A DNA stretch of 64,000 nucleotides from Insulibacter thermoxylanivorax (GCF_015472005.1 NZ_BMAQ01000004.1:62001-126000); one strand, 5' to 3'. Counted from the first letter of the stretch, positions 16,136 through 26,035 are shown. Numbers and translations are program-made. The notes: generated from the sequence alone by a model not told the origin.

Positions 16136-18736
16136 TTACTGGATCGCGGAGAGCTCAGCAATCTCCTCTGCACTGAGAACTCCATCATAGATTCTCAATT
16201 CATCGATCAGCCCCTGATAAGGCGGATCCCACCAATTCACACCCAAACTGAAGCTTGCGCTTGAGGTTGTGAAGATATCCGGAAAGTCCGTGCCGCTGAA
16301 CTTCTCCTCCCCGTCCACATAGACGCGAACAGTTCCTTCTTCCACGGAAAAAGCCAGATGCGTCCATTCATCGGTGTCCACCGTTAAACCCGTTGCCGCA
16401 TCATACCACCGGCTGCTCCCTGACCACACCATGGTCTGGTCGCCTGCCGGTCCCATCGGCACGATGCTGACCCAGTTATTGCTGTCCCGTGCTCCGAAGA
16501 ACGTCGTTGTGAACAAGGTTAAGTCCTTGGGCTGAATCCACAGGGATACGGTGTATTCATCCCCAAGGATGAGCCCGTTCGGCAGCCGCACCCCCGATTG
16601 ACCATCGAAAACCGCCGCCTGGCCGATCACCCCTTCAGCATAGGTGATCTCACCGCCGGTGTTGTCGATGCGATCGCCCGTCGGTCTGCCTGCGGCTTGC
16701 TGCCCCGTCGAGTCCTCCAGATTCCCTTCGAAAGCATAATGCGCCTTCAAACCCACCTTGATCTCTGGCAATACGGTGATCTCGAAGGACTTCGTGCGCA
16801 CGGCATCCCCTTTCCGGATCGTCGCAGTCAAGGTCGCTTTGGCCGCCTCCGAACCCGCCGGCGGACGAGTCACGACCCCCTTATCCGTTACCGCCTCCGG
16901 ATTCGAGGATGTCCAGCTGATCACCGCCCCTTCCGATCCGACCTCTGGCAGCGTAAGATCGGCCACGACGTTCACCGTCTGTTCCAGCTTCAACTCCTGT
17001 TCTACGGCCGCCGCCACTTCCTCGTCGCTTCGTTCGGGAACCATGCTTCCCCATAAGGTCATCCCTTCATCGCTCACCGCGGTGAAGGCCAATACATAAT
17101 TGCTGGTCACCGGATCCCATTGCCATACATAGACTCCTTCGTAGGTAACGCCGTTCAAGGTGATCGTTGCATACCAGCGATCTGTCTTCTGCCAAGTGCC
17201 GCTGGCAGCCCCGGTGATCGTGCCGTCGGCCTCGAAGCGGATGCGCTCCGGTTTCTTGAGTACCGCCAGATTATCCTTTCCGTGATTGATGATCTTGTAA
17301 CTGCCGACCAGCCAATCCTCCTCAATCTCCTCCAGCGTTTCTCCGGCATAGCGATATGGGGCAGCTACGGGCCAGCCATCCTTATTCATAAACAGTTGAT
17401 GCACCCGCACCTCATGCATCTCGCCGCGGTTTGGGAACCTCGTATGGAACACGAGGAATCGCTTGCCAAGTTCTTGATCGATCAGCACGGAATTATGGCC
17501 GGGGGATGCATAGCCGATCCCGCTGCCGGACCCGGGATCCCCAGGCAGGCGTTCGAAGATGAAATTACCCATCAGCTTATTGCCATAGGGCGCATTGTCC
17601 ACACTTCCTGGCAGCACCGCATGCTGTCCCTGAATATCCAGATACGGTCCGTCGGGCCTCTCCGAGCGAAAAAGACGCATATTATATCCGCCGTCGGCTC
17701 CCAGCCAGCCATAAGTCATGTAGAGATAGTAATAACCCGTCTCATCGTCATAGACAATATAAGGTCCTTCTCCGGACTTGGTATACCCGCCGGCGATCTT
17801 CGTCCCGAAGTAGCGGTCGATCATCCGGCCGTCCTCTGTCTCCCCGTCCTCTCCAGGATAGATCGCGCGTCCTGTAACCGGATCGATCTCGAGCAAGAAG
17901 ATGCCGCCGGACCAAGAGCCGTAGGACATCCACAACCTGCCGTCAGTGTCATAGAACAGATTCGCATCGATGGCATTCGGATACAAGCGGTTATTGTAAG
18001 CCCCGTTCGAAGTGAACCAGGCTTCGTTCACACCGCTCAGTTGCCCGCTTTCGATCAGTTTCGGAATATTCGTATTCGTCCAGACCTTGTTCACATCGCT
18101 GTTCGCATCATAAGCTTCATGTTCAGTGAATCCGGAATACACGATGGTATCTACGTATTCATAAGGCCCCTCGATCTCCCGCGATACGGCAAAGCCGATG
18201 GCAGACCGAATATAGGTAGAAGACACACTGTAATAGAGCATATAGGCCCCTTTCGTGCCATCCTCGTGGACATAGTGTTCATTCCAGAAGATCTCCGGCG
18301 CCCATACTGCGTATCCTCCTTTGCTGTCCGCATCATCCTCTCCAGCCCATGCGAAGGATTCGGCCAGATTGGCGGAGAGATCCCCATACAGGGCGTTGCC
18401 CGGCGTCCGGTAGCCGTTCGTAAATCTCATCCACGACATCAGGTCCTCAGAGCGGGCCGCTTCGATATGCGTGCCGAAGATATAATAGACCCCATCCGCC
18501 TTGATGATCGACGGGTCATGGACGGATACATTGGTGAACACCGGCGGATCCGCTTCATACTGCACCGTCGCAGACGCCGGCTCTCCGCTGCCATTCTTGT
18601 CTTCATGACTTTCCGGATCTTGGGATTGGATGTTCCCTCCTTGGCCTTGGTTCAGATAGATCACCCCCGCTCCGAAAGTTATGGCTGTCACGGCGAACAG
18701 GATCGTGATATACAGCGTCATCCTTCCGTTGCCCAA
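16136..18736 (-). CDS. secreted GH43 arabinanase-like glycoside hydrolase with Ig-like and LamG modules
   Basis: 866 residues. One N-terminal hydrophobic segment (residues 6-29, no lipobox) is a signal peptide or anchor. GH43 five-blade propeller follows from about residue 67: VHDPSIIKADGVYY holds the catalytic base Asp, YPNAIDANLFYDTDGRLWMS the pKa-modulating Asp, and SGEGPYIVY the acid Glu. A GH43 C-terminal beta domain (about 440-580), an aBig-type Ig-like domain (about 590-670; WTSSNPEAVTDKGVVTRP) and a LamG/ConA-like domain (about 675-866; HYAFEGNLEDSTG) follow. Closest known type is B. subtilis Abn2, an extracellular endo-arabinanase about half as long. Start is TTG 18736 behind GGGGAGGGGAG. 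With araBDA elsewhere in the window it fits arabinan use. Confidence 0.88.
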   Translation of the reverse strand: MGNGRMTLYITILFAVTAITFGAGVIYLNQGQGGNIQSQDPESHEDKNGSGEPASATVQYEADPPVFTNVSVHDPSIIKADGVYYIFGTHIEAARSEDLMSWMRFTNGYRTPGNALYGDLSANLAESFAWAGEDDADSKGGYAVWAPEIFWNEHYVHEDGTKGAYMLYYSVSSTYIRSAIGFAVSREIEGPYEYVDTIVYSGFTEHEAYDANSDVNKVWTNTNIPKLIESGQLSGVNEAWFTSNGAYNNRLYPNAIDANLFYDTDGRLWMSYGSWSGGIFLLEIDPVTGRAIYPGEDGETEDGRMIDRYFGTKIAGGYTKSGEGPYIVYDDETGYYYLYMTYGWLGADGGYNMRLFRSERPDGPYLDIQGQHAVLPGSVDNAPYGNKLMGNFIFERLPGDPGSGSGIGYASPGHNSVLIDQELGKRFLVFHTRFPNRGEMHEVRVHQLFMNKDGWPVAAPYRYAGETLEEIEEDWLVGSYKIINHGKDNLAVLKKPERIRFEADGTITGAASGTWQKTDRWYATITLNGVTYEGVYVWQWDPVTSNYVLAFTAVSDEGMTLWGSMVPERSDEEVAAAVEQELKLEQTVNVVADLTLPEVGSEGAVISWTSSNPEAVTDKGVVTRPPAGSEAAKATLTATIRKGDAVRTKSFEITVLPEIKVGLKAHYAFEGNLEDSTGQQAAGRPTGDRIDNTGGEITYAEGVIGQAAVFDGQSGVRLPNGLILGDEYTVSLWIQPKDLTLFTTTFFGARDSNNWVSIVPMGPAGDQTMVWSGSSRWYDAATGLTVDTDEWTHLAFSVEEGTVRVYVDGEEKFSGTDFPDIFTTSSASFSLGVNWWDPPYQGLIDELRIYDGVLSAEEIAELSAIQ

Positions 18737-19003
18737 TGGCAGCTCCCCTCCCCTCTTTCCTCACTCCAGTGCCCATGTTGCGCACCGTAATCGAGCCCCG
18801 CTTCCAATGCTGCACTATGTTACACATAGACTGCCCATACCATGACCATCCAAGCAGTGCATATCCCGGAAATCACCCCGATTACAGCGCTTACAAGATG
18901 TTATATTATTAATATGTTCGATGATATATTAACAATACTATAAATCTGATCCGTCATCAACGGTTTCTTTCCCGCTGTTCGAACTGGCCAATAAGAACAA
19001 AAA
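18737..19003. other. AT-rich leader of the GH43 gene
   Basis: The gap holds an AT-rich stretch (18897-18955) with several TATAAT-like words on the minus strand, none with a clear -35 partner, plus the cre-like site below. No small gene is seen. Confidence 0.5.
18882..18895. promoter_or_regulatory. cre-like site before the GH43 gene
   Basis: Minus-strand TGTAAGCGCTGTAA differs from the cre consensus at one position and has the strong TGTAAGCGCT half. It is 146 bp before the GH43 start, downstream of the AT-rich promoter region. Confidence 0.6.
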
Positions 19004-19041
19004 ACCGATCCTTACCCAATTCATCCGGGCAAGGATCCGGT
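19004..19041 (-). terminator. terminator of the dacB-like gene
   Basis: ACCGATCCTT pairs with AAGGATCCGGT around a GGGTAA/CCGGGC interior; on the minus strand the stem is followed by TTTTTTGTTCTT. Confidence 0.85.
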
Positions 19042-19067
19042 CTCTTAAGCAATCATTATGTCATTCA

Positions 19068-20585
19068 TTAATCCAACGTTACCTTCGTCAAGGCAATGGC
19101 TATCGCGTCTTCAATCGGCTTCACCGTAGAAGCGAGATAGTTGTTGATCATGATGGAGAAAACCAGGCGATCACCGGACGGTGTCGTCACATAACCAGAG
19201 AGAGAAGAAACGCTGGTTAGGGAGCCCGTCTTGGCCAGCACGTTCCCCTGCGCGGCTGTTCCGTTCATGCGGTAGCGCAGCGTGCCGCCTTCCATCCGAT
19301 CTGGTGAACCCGCCACGGGCAGGGAACGTTCAAAGATCGGGTACCAGTCCCTGCTCTGAACGGCATACAACAGCCAAGATAATTGATCAGCCGGGATCAT
19401 CGTCTTATGGCTCATCCCCGAGCCGTCGCGCAGCATGATCGTCGAAGTATCCACACCGAATTCGCCGAGCGTCTCCTGGATCACCTGCAATCCTTTGTCC
19501 CAGCTGCCTTCCCCATAGATCACCCTGCCCAGCTCTTTGGTCAGGATCTCGCCGTGACCGTTATTGCTCAGCTTCATGAAGGGGATGATAAGTTCCGACA
19601 GCGGAATCGATTGCTTCGACATCAGCAGCGTACTCTCTTCCGGCTTCGTGCCGGTGAGCCGTTCCGACCATGGCGCGAACTCGATGCCGTGCTCGCGAAG
19701 CGACTGGTAGAAAACATCGATGGCATATCCCGTCGGTTCCCATACCGAAGCCAAGCTTCTCACAGGCGAAGACCCGAGCGGGATCGTTCCTTCGACGATG
19801 ATCCGATTCGTCCCATGTTCGCGTTCGACGGTCAGTTTCCGCTTGCCTTTACGATCCACGGTCACCGCATGATTCACGACAGTCACATATTCATTAACCG
19901 GTTTCAAAGCAACCTGAGCAGGTTCGCCCGCAGCAGAGCCGGGGCTTACCTCAACGATCACCGTTCCTGCGTCATAATCGTCGTTGGGCGACAGAGTTAA
20001 TGCGGAAATCTGCGTTCCCGTATAGTAAGGTTCATCATTCCAATTGAGATCCCGTGACAGCCGCACATCATCATACCAGCTGTCGTCGCCGATCAGATGC
20101 CCGTCAATCCGCTCGATGCCCAGTTCCAGCAGCTGCTTCGCAAATTGATCCAAATCTTCCTTCATCAAAGTGGGGTCGCCCTTCCCTACCAAATATAGGT
20201 TTCCTGTGAGCACGCGGCCTTCCGCTTCACCGTCCGTCCACAGCTCCGTGCTGAAGCGATAATCCGCACCTAACTTCTCCAATGCACTCACAGCCGTTAA
20301 GATCTTCATGCTGGATGCAGGGTGCAGACGGAGATCCCCAAGATGGGAATACAGCAATTCACCGGTCTCCGCATGGCGAACGCTGACCCCGGCGAGCGCC
20401 CCTTGCAATCGGCGGTCCTGCAGGATCGGATCGATCAGCTCGGCCAATCCTTCTGCATGATGAATCGAGGTTTCTATAGCATAGTCACGCTCGACCTGCC
20501 AGATCGGGGCGGACAAGTCCCCTGCCATCGTGAACATGGAGACCAAAGCGCCGAAGATCATATATAAGATGGAATTTGCCAGCAT
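19068..20585 (-). CDS. D-alanyl-D-alanine carboxypeptidase/endopeptidase (peptidase S13, PBP4/DacB type)
   Basis: 505 residues from ATG 20585, which has AGGAG seven bases before it; GTG 20594 overlaps that site. N-terminal hydrophobic stretch is a signal peptide. Penicillin-binding motifs: SSMK (in HPASSMKILTA, near residue 90), SNN (in MKLSNNGHGE, near residue 335) and KTG (in LAKTGSLTSVSS, near residue 455). The long insert between the first two motifs is typical of class C low-molecular-mass PBPs. It trims or cuts peptide stems in peptidoglycan outside the membrane. Monocistronic. Confidence 0.9.
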   Translation of the reverse strand: MLANSILYMIFGALVSMFTMAGDLSAPIWQVERDYAIETSIHHAEGLAELIDPILQDRRLQGALAGVSVRHAETGELLYSHLGDLRLHPASSMKILTAVSALEKLGADYRFSTELWTDGEAEGRVLTGNLYLVGKGDPTLMKEDLDQFAKQLLELGIERIDGHLIGDDSWYDDVRLSRDLNWNDEPYYTGTQISALTLSPNDDYDAGTVIVEVSPGSAAGEPAQVALKPVNEYVTVVNHAVTVDRKGKRKLTVEREHGTNRIIVEGTIPLGSSPVRSLASVWEPTGYAIDVFYQSLREHGIEFAPWSERLTGTKPEESTLLMSKQSIPLSELIIPFMKLSNNGHGEILTKELGRVIYGEGSWDKGLQVIQETLGEFGVDTSTIMLRDGSGMSHKTMIPADQLSWLLYAVQSRDWYPIFERSLPVAGSPDRMEGGTLRYRMNGTAAQGNVLAKTGSLTSVSSLSGYVTTPSGDRLVFSIMINNYLASTVKPIEDAIAIALTKVTLD

Positions 20586-20756
20586 ACCGGTCACTCCTAA
20601 TCATATCCCGTCAATCTCTTAGCTCCATTGTAACCGACCACGTTTTCAACTGTAAACCGAAACGGCTGTTATCCATCCATCCTGGATGAACCCTCAAGAA
20701 GAAGGAACACTAACAGCAGCGAAGCTCATGCAACACAAAATGTTCACTTACTTGTA

Positions 20757-20785
20757 TTGATATACTTACGAAAATACAGTACAAT
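20757..20785 (+). promoter_or_regulatory. promoter of the LLM oxidoreductase gene
   Basis: TTGATA (20757-20762), 17-bp spacer, TACAAT (20780-20785), about 33 bp before the start codon. Confidence 0.6.
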
Positions 20786-20817
20786 GTTGGCAAGTGATAA
20801 GGAGGCGATTGATAACC

Positions 20818-21897
20818 ATGGCGGAACAAGCAACTAATAAAAAGGCGCCCGTGATCGAGATCGGCATCACGACCTTCCTGGAAGCGGATCCCGATCCGGT
20901 CACCGGCAAGAGAATCACCCATGCCGAACGGATCCAGCGTGCTGTAGAGGAGATCGTCGCGGCTGATGAAGTCGGTCTGGATGTATACGGAATCGGCGAG
21001 CATCACCGTGAGGACTACGCCAGTTCGGCGCCGGAGATCATCCTGGCAGCAGGTGCAGCACGTACCAAACGCATCCGGCTGACCAGTGCGGTAACCGTCC
21101 TGTCATCGGATGATCCGGTGCGCGTGTATCAGGCATTCTCGACCCTCGATGCCATCTCGGGCGGGAGGGCTGAGATCATGGCCGGCAGAGGATCCTTCAT
21201 CGAGTCCTTCCCTCTGTTCGGTTACAGTCTCAATGACTATGAAGAATTATTCGAAGAGAAATTACAGCTCCTGCTGGAGATCTGCAAATCCGAGAAAGTG
21301 ACTTGGCCCGGCGGTCACCGCCCCGCGATCGACAATCTGGGTGTATATCCAAGAGCCGTGCAGGATCCGCTTCCCGTCTGGATCGCAAGCGGCGGCACAC
21401 CCCAATCCGTCGCCCGCGCGGGGATGCTGGGACTGCCCTTGGCACTGGCGATCATCGGCGGACAGCCGGCGCGCTTCGCTCCGCTGGTTGAGCTGTACAA
21501 GGAAGCAGCCAGAAAGGCCGGCCATGATCCGGATCAACTGCCCGTCGCTACCCATTCCCACGGGTTCATCGCCGATACGAAGGAGCGGGCAGAGGAGCTG
21601 TTCTATCCGCCGCATGTTGCTCAGATGAACAAGCTGGGCCGTGAACGCGGATGGCCTCCATACGGCCGCGCTTCCTTCGAAGCCGCTCGCAGCTTAGACG
21701 GTGCGCTCTATGTCGGCGATCCGGAATATGTTGCAGAGAAGATCATCTTGCTGCATAAGAATCTCGGCATCACCCGCTTCATGCTGCACAGCGATTTTGG
21801 CTCGATCCCGCATGAAGACATGCTGCGCTCGATCGAACTCCTCGGGACTAAGGTGGCGCCTCTGGTGCGGCAAGAGATCGCCAAACTATACTCCTGA
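20818..21897 (+). CDS. LLM-class flavin-dependent oxidoreductase
   Basis: 359 residues with the luciferase-like TIM barrel: [20 protein letters not shown] near residue 60, [14 protein letters not shown], and [13 protein letters not shown] near residue 120, which is the flavin-phosphate region of the FMN-dependent bacterial luciferase superfamily. ATG 20818 lies 12 bases after GGAGG, a little far; TTG 20809 is an alternative. Substrate unknown. Monocistronic. Confidence 0.88.
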   Translation: MAEQATNKKAPVIEIGITTFLEADPDPVTGKRITHAERIQRAVEEIVAADEVGLDVYGIGEHHREDYASSAPEIILAAGAARTKRIRLTSAVTVLSSDDPVRVYQAFSTLDAISGGRAEIMAGRGSFIESFPLFGYSLNDYEELFEEKLQLLLEICKSEKVTWPGGHRPAIDNLGVYPRAVQDPLPVWIASGGTPQSVARAGMLGLPLALAIIGGQPARFAPLVELYKEAARKAGHDPDQLPVATHSHGFIADTKERAEELFYPPHVAQMNKLGRERGWPPYGRASFEAARSLDGALYVGDPEYVAEKIILLHKNLGITRFMLHSDFGSIPHEDMLRSIELLGTKVAPLVRQEIAKLYS

Positions 21898-22020
21898 TCT
21901 TGGCGATTCACCATCTTCCAAACTTGCACCCGTATGGTTGGATGTTTAAGTGTGCAGATGAGCATGCAGAGGAGTAAAATCAGTGCGCGAGGCGAAGTTC
22001 ATCACGCATAAGTACGCATA

Positions 22021-22062
22021 GGGCTGTCCGCCAGTCAGTCATCACTGCTTGCTGGACAGCCC
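22021..22062. terminator. recurrent GGGCTGTCC hairpin, copy 2
   Basis: GGGCTGTCC (22021-22029) and GGACAGCCC (22054-22062) with a CAGTCAGTCATCACTG interior. It sits between the converging LLM oxidoreductase and diguanylate cyclase genes, touching the stop codon of the latter. Confidence 0.75.
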
Positions 22063-23073
22063 TTATTCATCGCTGACGGTGTGATTCTTGCCGCTCCGCT
22101 TCGCTTTATATAATAACGCATCTGCTTGATCGAACAGCTCTGAACCGCTCATACCGGGCTTCGCCGCCTTGAGACCGATGCTGACCGTCACCGGTTCATG
22201 CCCTGTCTCTGGATGTCGGAAACGCATCAAGGATGTACGGATGCGCTCGCAGATGTACAAGGAATCCTTAAGCGATTTATCGGTGAAGATCAATGCAAAC
22301 TCCTCACCGCCATACCGTGCTGCGAAGTCCTCGCTCTCCTTCTCGCGGCTGATCGTCTCCGCGACCCTCGTAATGATCACATCCCCTGTTGAATGGCCGT
22401 ATGTATCATTGATCTGTTTGAAATTATCGATATCCATCACCGCCACCTGCAAGTATTCGATCTGCCGGTCCTTCAGCTCTTCCAGCATGGAATCCAGGTA
22501 TTCATAGAACATCTTGTGATTATACAACCCGGTCAGCGGATCGGTCTTGGACAGTTTCTCCATCATCATGCTGTTGGAACGAAGGCGTGCACCGATGATC
22601 GCTTCTGCCGCAAGCAAACTGGTGACCAAGATATGTATCGATACCAATGGAACCATGTGATGCAGGGGGTCTGGAGCAAGGAATACCGTTTCATGATACC
22701 GGCTTACAAAATAGATAGTATAGACTACGTTAGCCAATCCGATGATGAGTACAGGACGATAATCAAAATACAAGGAGATCAGGGCGCTGTAGAAGAAAGT
22801 CAGGATGTAGACGACGAATTCCGGCGGAAGGAGATAACCCTGGATCGAGAAGATCAAAGCGATATAGTACATGATGTATCGATCGAGGATCTGTCTCCAT
22901 ACCAGAATGGTGGGGATCGTGAAGAGCAGGACGCCTGCGGTCAGAATCGCTGCGGCAAATCTTAATTCGACGGCAATCGCTGCCGAGATGCTTCCCACGA
23001 TCGCCATCGTCCAGCATATGAACAGCATAAACTTGTTGCGATCGTTCAATGAATATAAGTCCCATGACTTCAT
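22063..23073 (-). CDS. membrane diguanylate cyclase (GGDEF), riboswitch-controlled
   Basis: 336 residues from ATG 23073 behind GGAGAGG. Residues 10-165 hold five or six membrane spans. The GGDEF domain starts near residue 185 (LSKTDPLTGLYNHKMFYEYLD) and has the intact catalytic loop RYGGEEFALIF. The position of the inhibitory RxxD I-site before the loop reads ESED, so feedback inhibition by product is not expected at that site. It makes cyclic di-GMP from two GTP. Its 5' leader carries a c-di-GMP-I riboswitch and terminator, so the missing enzyme-level feedback may be replaced by RNA-level control. Confidence 0.92.
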   Translation of the reverse strand: MKSWDLYSLNDRNKFMLFICWTMAIVGSISAAIAVELRFAAAILTAGVLLFTIPTILVWRQILDRYIMYYIALIFSIQGYLLPPEFVVYILTFFYSALISLYFDYRPVLIIGLANVVYTIYFVSRYHETVFLAPDPLHHMVPLVSIHILVTSLLAAEAIIGARLRSNSMMMEKLSKTDPLTGLYNHKMFYEYLDSMLEELKDRQIEYLQVAVMDIDNFKQINDTYGHSTGDVIITRVAETISREKESEDFAARYGGEEFALIFTDKSLKDSLYICERIRTSLMRFRHPETGHEPVTVSIGLKAAKPGMSGSELFDQADALLYKAKRSGKNHTVSDE

Positions 23074-23110
23074 CAGCCTCTCCCCCCTCCGATCGATACA
23101 TACACATAAC

Positions 23111-23135
23111 AAAAGCCACTTTATAGGAAAGTGGC
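23111..23135 (-). terminator. riboswitch expression-platform terminator
   Basis: On the minus strand GCCACTTT (from AAAGTGGC at 23128-23135) pairs with AAAGTGGC (from GCCACTTT at 23115-23122) around a five-base loop, followed by TTTTGTT. It lies between the c-di-GMP aptamer and the cyclase start, so it can end transcription early. Confidence 0.85.
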
Positions 23136-23149
23136 CGAAGTGTCTATTT

Positions 23150-23240
23150 GCCTCGGCGGACCGGCTGCCATAGTCATAGAATCTGTCCTTAGGCCCGCAG
23201 CTTTGCGTCTTTGTCTTTCGACAAGTTTGCCCTTATCGAA
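23150..23240 (-). ncRNA. cyclic-di-GMP-I (GEMM-I) riboswitch aptamer
   Basis: The minus strand shows the conserved order of GEMM-I motifs: GGGCAAAC (23232-23225), a stem capped by the GAAA tetraloop (TCGAAAGA, about 23221-23214), GACGCAAAGC (23209-23200), the tetraloop receptor GGCCTAAGG (23195-23187), and ATGGCAGCCGG (23171-23161) closing P3/P1. It begins within a few bases of the predicted transcription start and is followed by a terminator, then a diguanylate cyclase gene. Confidence 0.93.
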
Positions 23241-23251
23241 TTCTTAGAGTA

Positions 23252-23280
23252 ATTATAAATCAGCTGTCCCCCACGTTCAA
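23252..23280 (-). promoter_or_regulatory. promoter of the riboswitch-cyclase transcript
   Basis: TTGAAC (23280-23275), 17-bp spacer, TATAAT (23257-23252). Transcription should start near 23245, exactly where the aptamer begins. Between 23281 and 23435 nothing else was recognised. Confidence 0.8.
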
Positions 23281-23435
23281 CATAATTCGACATTCTTCAC
23301 GTCTATCAGCAAGGAATAACAGTCTGTTGGAACTGGTTCTTACCTCATGTATTAGGTCTTTAGAATTTATTTCGCTTGTTTACTCTTGCATGCATCCTTC
23401 ACTCTATCCCATCTGGCGGCTGCACTCTCATAAGA

Positions 23436-23465
23436 GAAGCCTGAACGACTCGGCATTCAGGCTTC
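23436..23465 (-). terminator. terminator overlapping the mqo stop codon
   Basis: GAAGCCTGAA (23436-23445) and TTCAGGCTTC (23456-23465) form a perfect 10-bp stem; the mqo stop (23457-23459) is inside the upstream arm. Confidence 0.8.
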
Positions 23466-24980
23466 TTGCTGTACACTTGCTGTTTGGCCGGGCACTGCTT
23501 CTGCTTCTAATCCCAGCATGCGTGCCGTTGATTCGTGCAGTTCCTGAATCAGCTCGGGATGTTCCGTTAACTTGAGGCCATAGGAAGGAATCATCTCCAC
23601 AATCTTCTCTTCCCAAGCCTTGAGATATTGCGGAAAACATCTCTGGATCACTTCCAACATCACGGATACGGCTGTGGAAGCACCTGGGGAAGCACCTAAC
23701 AGAGCGGCAATCGACCCGTCCGCCGCGCTGATCACCTCAGTTCCGAATTGCAGCGTTCCTCTGCCGACTGCTGTGTCCTTGATGATCTGAACCCGCTGTC
23801 CAGCGACGATCAGCTCCCAATCTTCGCTCCTCGCATTCGGGATGAACTCTCGCAAGGCCTCCATGCGCTGTTCCTTCGTCAACATGACCTGCTGGATGAG
23901 GTATGCCGTCAGCGAGAAATTCTTCACCCCGGCGGCCAGCATCGTCAACAAATTGTGCAGCTTCACGGATGTGAACAGATCAAGCATCGACCCGGCTTTC
24001 AAGAACTTGGGCGAGAAGCCCGCAAAGGGACCGAACAACAGGGATCTTTCGTGATCGATGATCCTCGTATCCAAGTGCGGCACCGACATCGGCGGTGCGC
24101 CGACCGGAGCCTTGCCGTACACCTTCGCATGGTGCTGTGTGACGATCTCCGGATTCTTGCAGACCATGAACAAGCCGCTGACCGGGAAACCGCCGATCCC
24201 CTTGCCCTCGGGAATGCCGGACTTCTGCAGCAGATGCAGACTGCCGCCTCCGCCGCCGATGAAGACGAACTTGGCACGGTGGTATTCTGTCTCACCGGTC
24301 TGAAGATTCCTAACCTTAAGTTCCCAAGATCCGTCGCCGGCGCGCTTGAGATCATCCACGTGGCGATGGTATTGGACATTCACCTGCTTCCGCTGCAGAT
24401 GACCAAAGAGCAGACGCGTTAATGCCCCAAAGTTCACATCCGTGCCCGATTCCATTCGCGTCGCCGCGATCGGGCCCTTTATGATCCGATCCTGCATCAT
24501 CAGCGGGATCCACTCCCGAAGCTGATCCGGATCCTCCGAATACTCCATGCCTTGAAACAGCGGATGGCGTGACATCGTCTCGTAGCGTTTCTTAAGGAAA
24601 GCCGAATCTTGCTCTCCTTGGACGAAACTCATATGCGGTACAGGAGCGATAAAATCCCGCGGATTCTCAATGATCTTGCTCTGCACAAGATAAGACCAGA
24701 ACTGCTTGGATACTTGGAATTCCTCGTTCACTTTCACCGCTTTGCTGATGTCGATGGAGCCGTCCGGCTGTTCGACGGTATAGTTCAGCTCGCATAAGGA
24801 TGCATGCCCGGTGCCGGCGTTGTTCCATTCATTCGAACTTTCTTCGCCCGGCCGGGACAATCGTTCGAATACGGTGATCTCCCAGTCAGGTGCTAACTCC
24901 TTAAGCAGCGTACCCAGTGTCGCACTCATGATCCCCGCGCCGATCAAGATGACGTCAGTTCTAGAATGTTGATTGCTCAT
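23457..24980 (-). CDS. mqo: malate:quinone oxidoreductase
   Basis: 507 residues from ATG 24980 ([16 protein letters not shown]), preceded by GTGAGGA. The dinucleotide-binding [10 protein letters not shown] near residue 14, [20 protein letters not shown] near residue 50 and [12 protein letters not shown] are hallmarks of Mqo, a peripheral membrane FAD enzyme that oxidises malate to oxaloacetate and passes electrons to quinone. Monocistronic; a cre-like site lies 53 bp upstream. The in-frame extension up to 25061 lacks a ribosome site. Confidence 0.95.
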   Translation of the reverse strand: MSNQHSRTDVILIGAGIMSATLGTLLKELAPDWEITVFERLSRPGEESSNEWNNAGTGHASLCELNYTVEQPDGSIDISKAVKVNEEFQVSKQFWSYLVQSKIIENPRDFIAPVPHMSFVQGEQDSAFLKKRYETMSRHPLFQGMEYSEDPDQLREWIPLMMQDRIIKGPIAATRMESGTDVNFGALTRLLFGHLQRKQVNVQYHRHVDDLKRAGDGSWELKVRNLQTGETEYHRAKFVFIGGGGGSLHLLQKSGIPEGKGIGGFPVSGLFMVCKNPEIVTQHHAKVYGKAPVGAPPMSVPHLDTRIIDHERSLLFGPFAGFSPKFLKAGSMLDLFTSVKLHNLLTMLAAGVKNFSLTAYLIQQVMLTKEQRMEALREFIPNARSEDWELIVAGQRVQIIKDTAVGRGTLQFGTEVISAADGSIAALLGASPGASTAVSVMLEVIQRCFPQYLKAWEEKIVEMIPSYGLKLTEHPELIQELHESTARMLGLEAEAVPGQTASVQQEA

Positions 24981-25032
24981 AGATACCGTCCTCACATGAG
25001 TATTTGTCGCAGACAAGAGGCTGTTGCCCCCA

Positions 25033-25046
25033 TGTAAGCGCTCACC
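25033..25046. promoter_or_regulatory. cre-like site before mqo
   Basis: TGTAAGCGCTCACC matches the cre consensus except for the last base. Position suits CcpA repression of a TCA-cycle enzyme. Confidence 0.6.
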
Positions 25047-25138
25047 CAGTCTGTTATACAACCAACCTTCTCGTCCGAATTCTGCGTTATTTTACTATCC
25101 ATAGTGTATCATTATTGTGAATATATGAAAATATCATT

Positions 25139-26035
25139 TTATGGTGATATCCGCTCTTGACTCAATTGCTCGACAAACTTCTTCGAAGCCGGGGACAGGG
25201 AGACGCTTTGGAGATAACAGATGCCGATGTGCCGCTTCGGAATCTCCTGCTGTAAGGGGATCTCGTATACGAGCTGCTGTTCCAGATAATCGCGGGCAAA
25301 CTGTTTGATCACACAGGCGATCCCCAGATTGATCTTGGCAAACTCCAACAACAGGTCATGGGATCCCAGTTCAAATTCCGGAGACACCTTCACCCCCGCC
25401 GCAGACAGCACATCCTCTACATACTTCCGCGAGTTGGAGCTTGGCTCCAACAAGATCAGGGGCAGAGAAGCAATGTCCCGAAGATGCATCGGTTCCCGGC
25501 ACTGCGCTCGATATTTGTCTCCGCAGACGAAGATATCTTGCACTTCTAGACAGGGGATCTGTTCCAAGGAGGGATCGTTCAGCGGAAAATTGCATACGCC
25601 GAGATCGACAGCCCCCGACTTGAGCAGGGCACAGATTTCCAGTGTCGTACCGTTCACAATCTTGAACCGGATATTCGGATAGCGAATGTGGAATTCCTCC
25701 AGATAGGGCAGAAGGAAATGTTTCGAGATCGTATCGCCGACTCCGATCTTCAGCTCACCGATCGTCATATCTTTGAATTCGGTTAATTTCTGCTCGCCTG
25801 CTTCAATTAAACTCAGCGCGGAGTGGGCATACTCAAAGAGTAAGCTGCCTTCCGTCGTCAGCGTGACACCTCTGGTCGTACGGTTAAAAAGACGCGTATC
25901 CAGTTCATTCTCCAGCTGCATAATCGCTTGGCTGACGGCGGATTGAGACATATAAAGCTCTTGGGCGGCGCGGGAGATGCTGCCATTTCTGGCCGTGATG
26001 CAGAATACTCTATATAGGTCAAGTTTCGTCGTCAT
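25139..26035 (-). CDS. LysR-family transcriptional regulator
   Basis: 298 residues: N-terminal winged HTH (SISRAAQELYMSQSAVSQAIMQLE, residues 19-42) and a LysR substrate-binding domain from about residue 90. ATG follows AAGGAG. It is divergent from the CofE-like gene, with 108 bp between the starts, and by family habit most likely controls that gene. The effector is unknown. Confidence 0.9.
   Translation of the reverse strand: MTTKLDLYRVFCITARNGSISRAAQELYMSQSAVSQAIMQLENELDTRLFNRTTRGVTLTTEGSLLFEYAHSALSLIEAGEQKLTEFKDMTIGELKIGVGDTISKHFLLPYLEEFHIRYPNIRFKIVNGTTLEICALLKSGAVDLGVCNFPLNDPSLEQIPCLEVQDIFVCGDKYRAQCREPMHLRDIASLPLILLEPSSNSRKYVEDVLSAAGVKVSPEFELGSHDLLLEFAKINLGIACVIKQFARDYLEQQLVYEIPLQQEIPKRHIGICYLQSVSLSPASKKFVEQLSQERISP

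Noticed and set aside
17120-18790. Long plus-strand reading frame of over 500 codons opposite the GH43 gene
   Set aside because: Antisense shadow of a clear GH43 gene; no ribosome site and no family resemblance. The same applies to long frames opposite araA (49261-50634), the siderophore ATPase (2943-3758) and the second xylanase (36396-37580).
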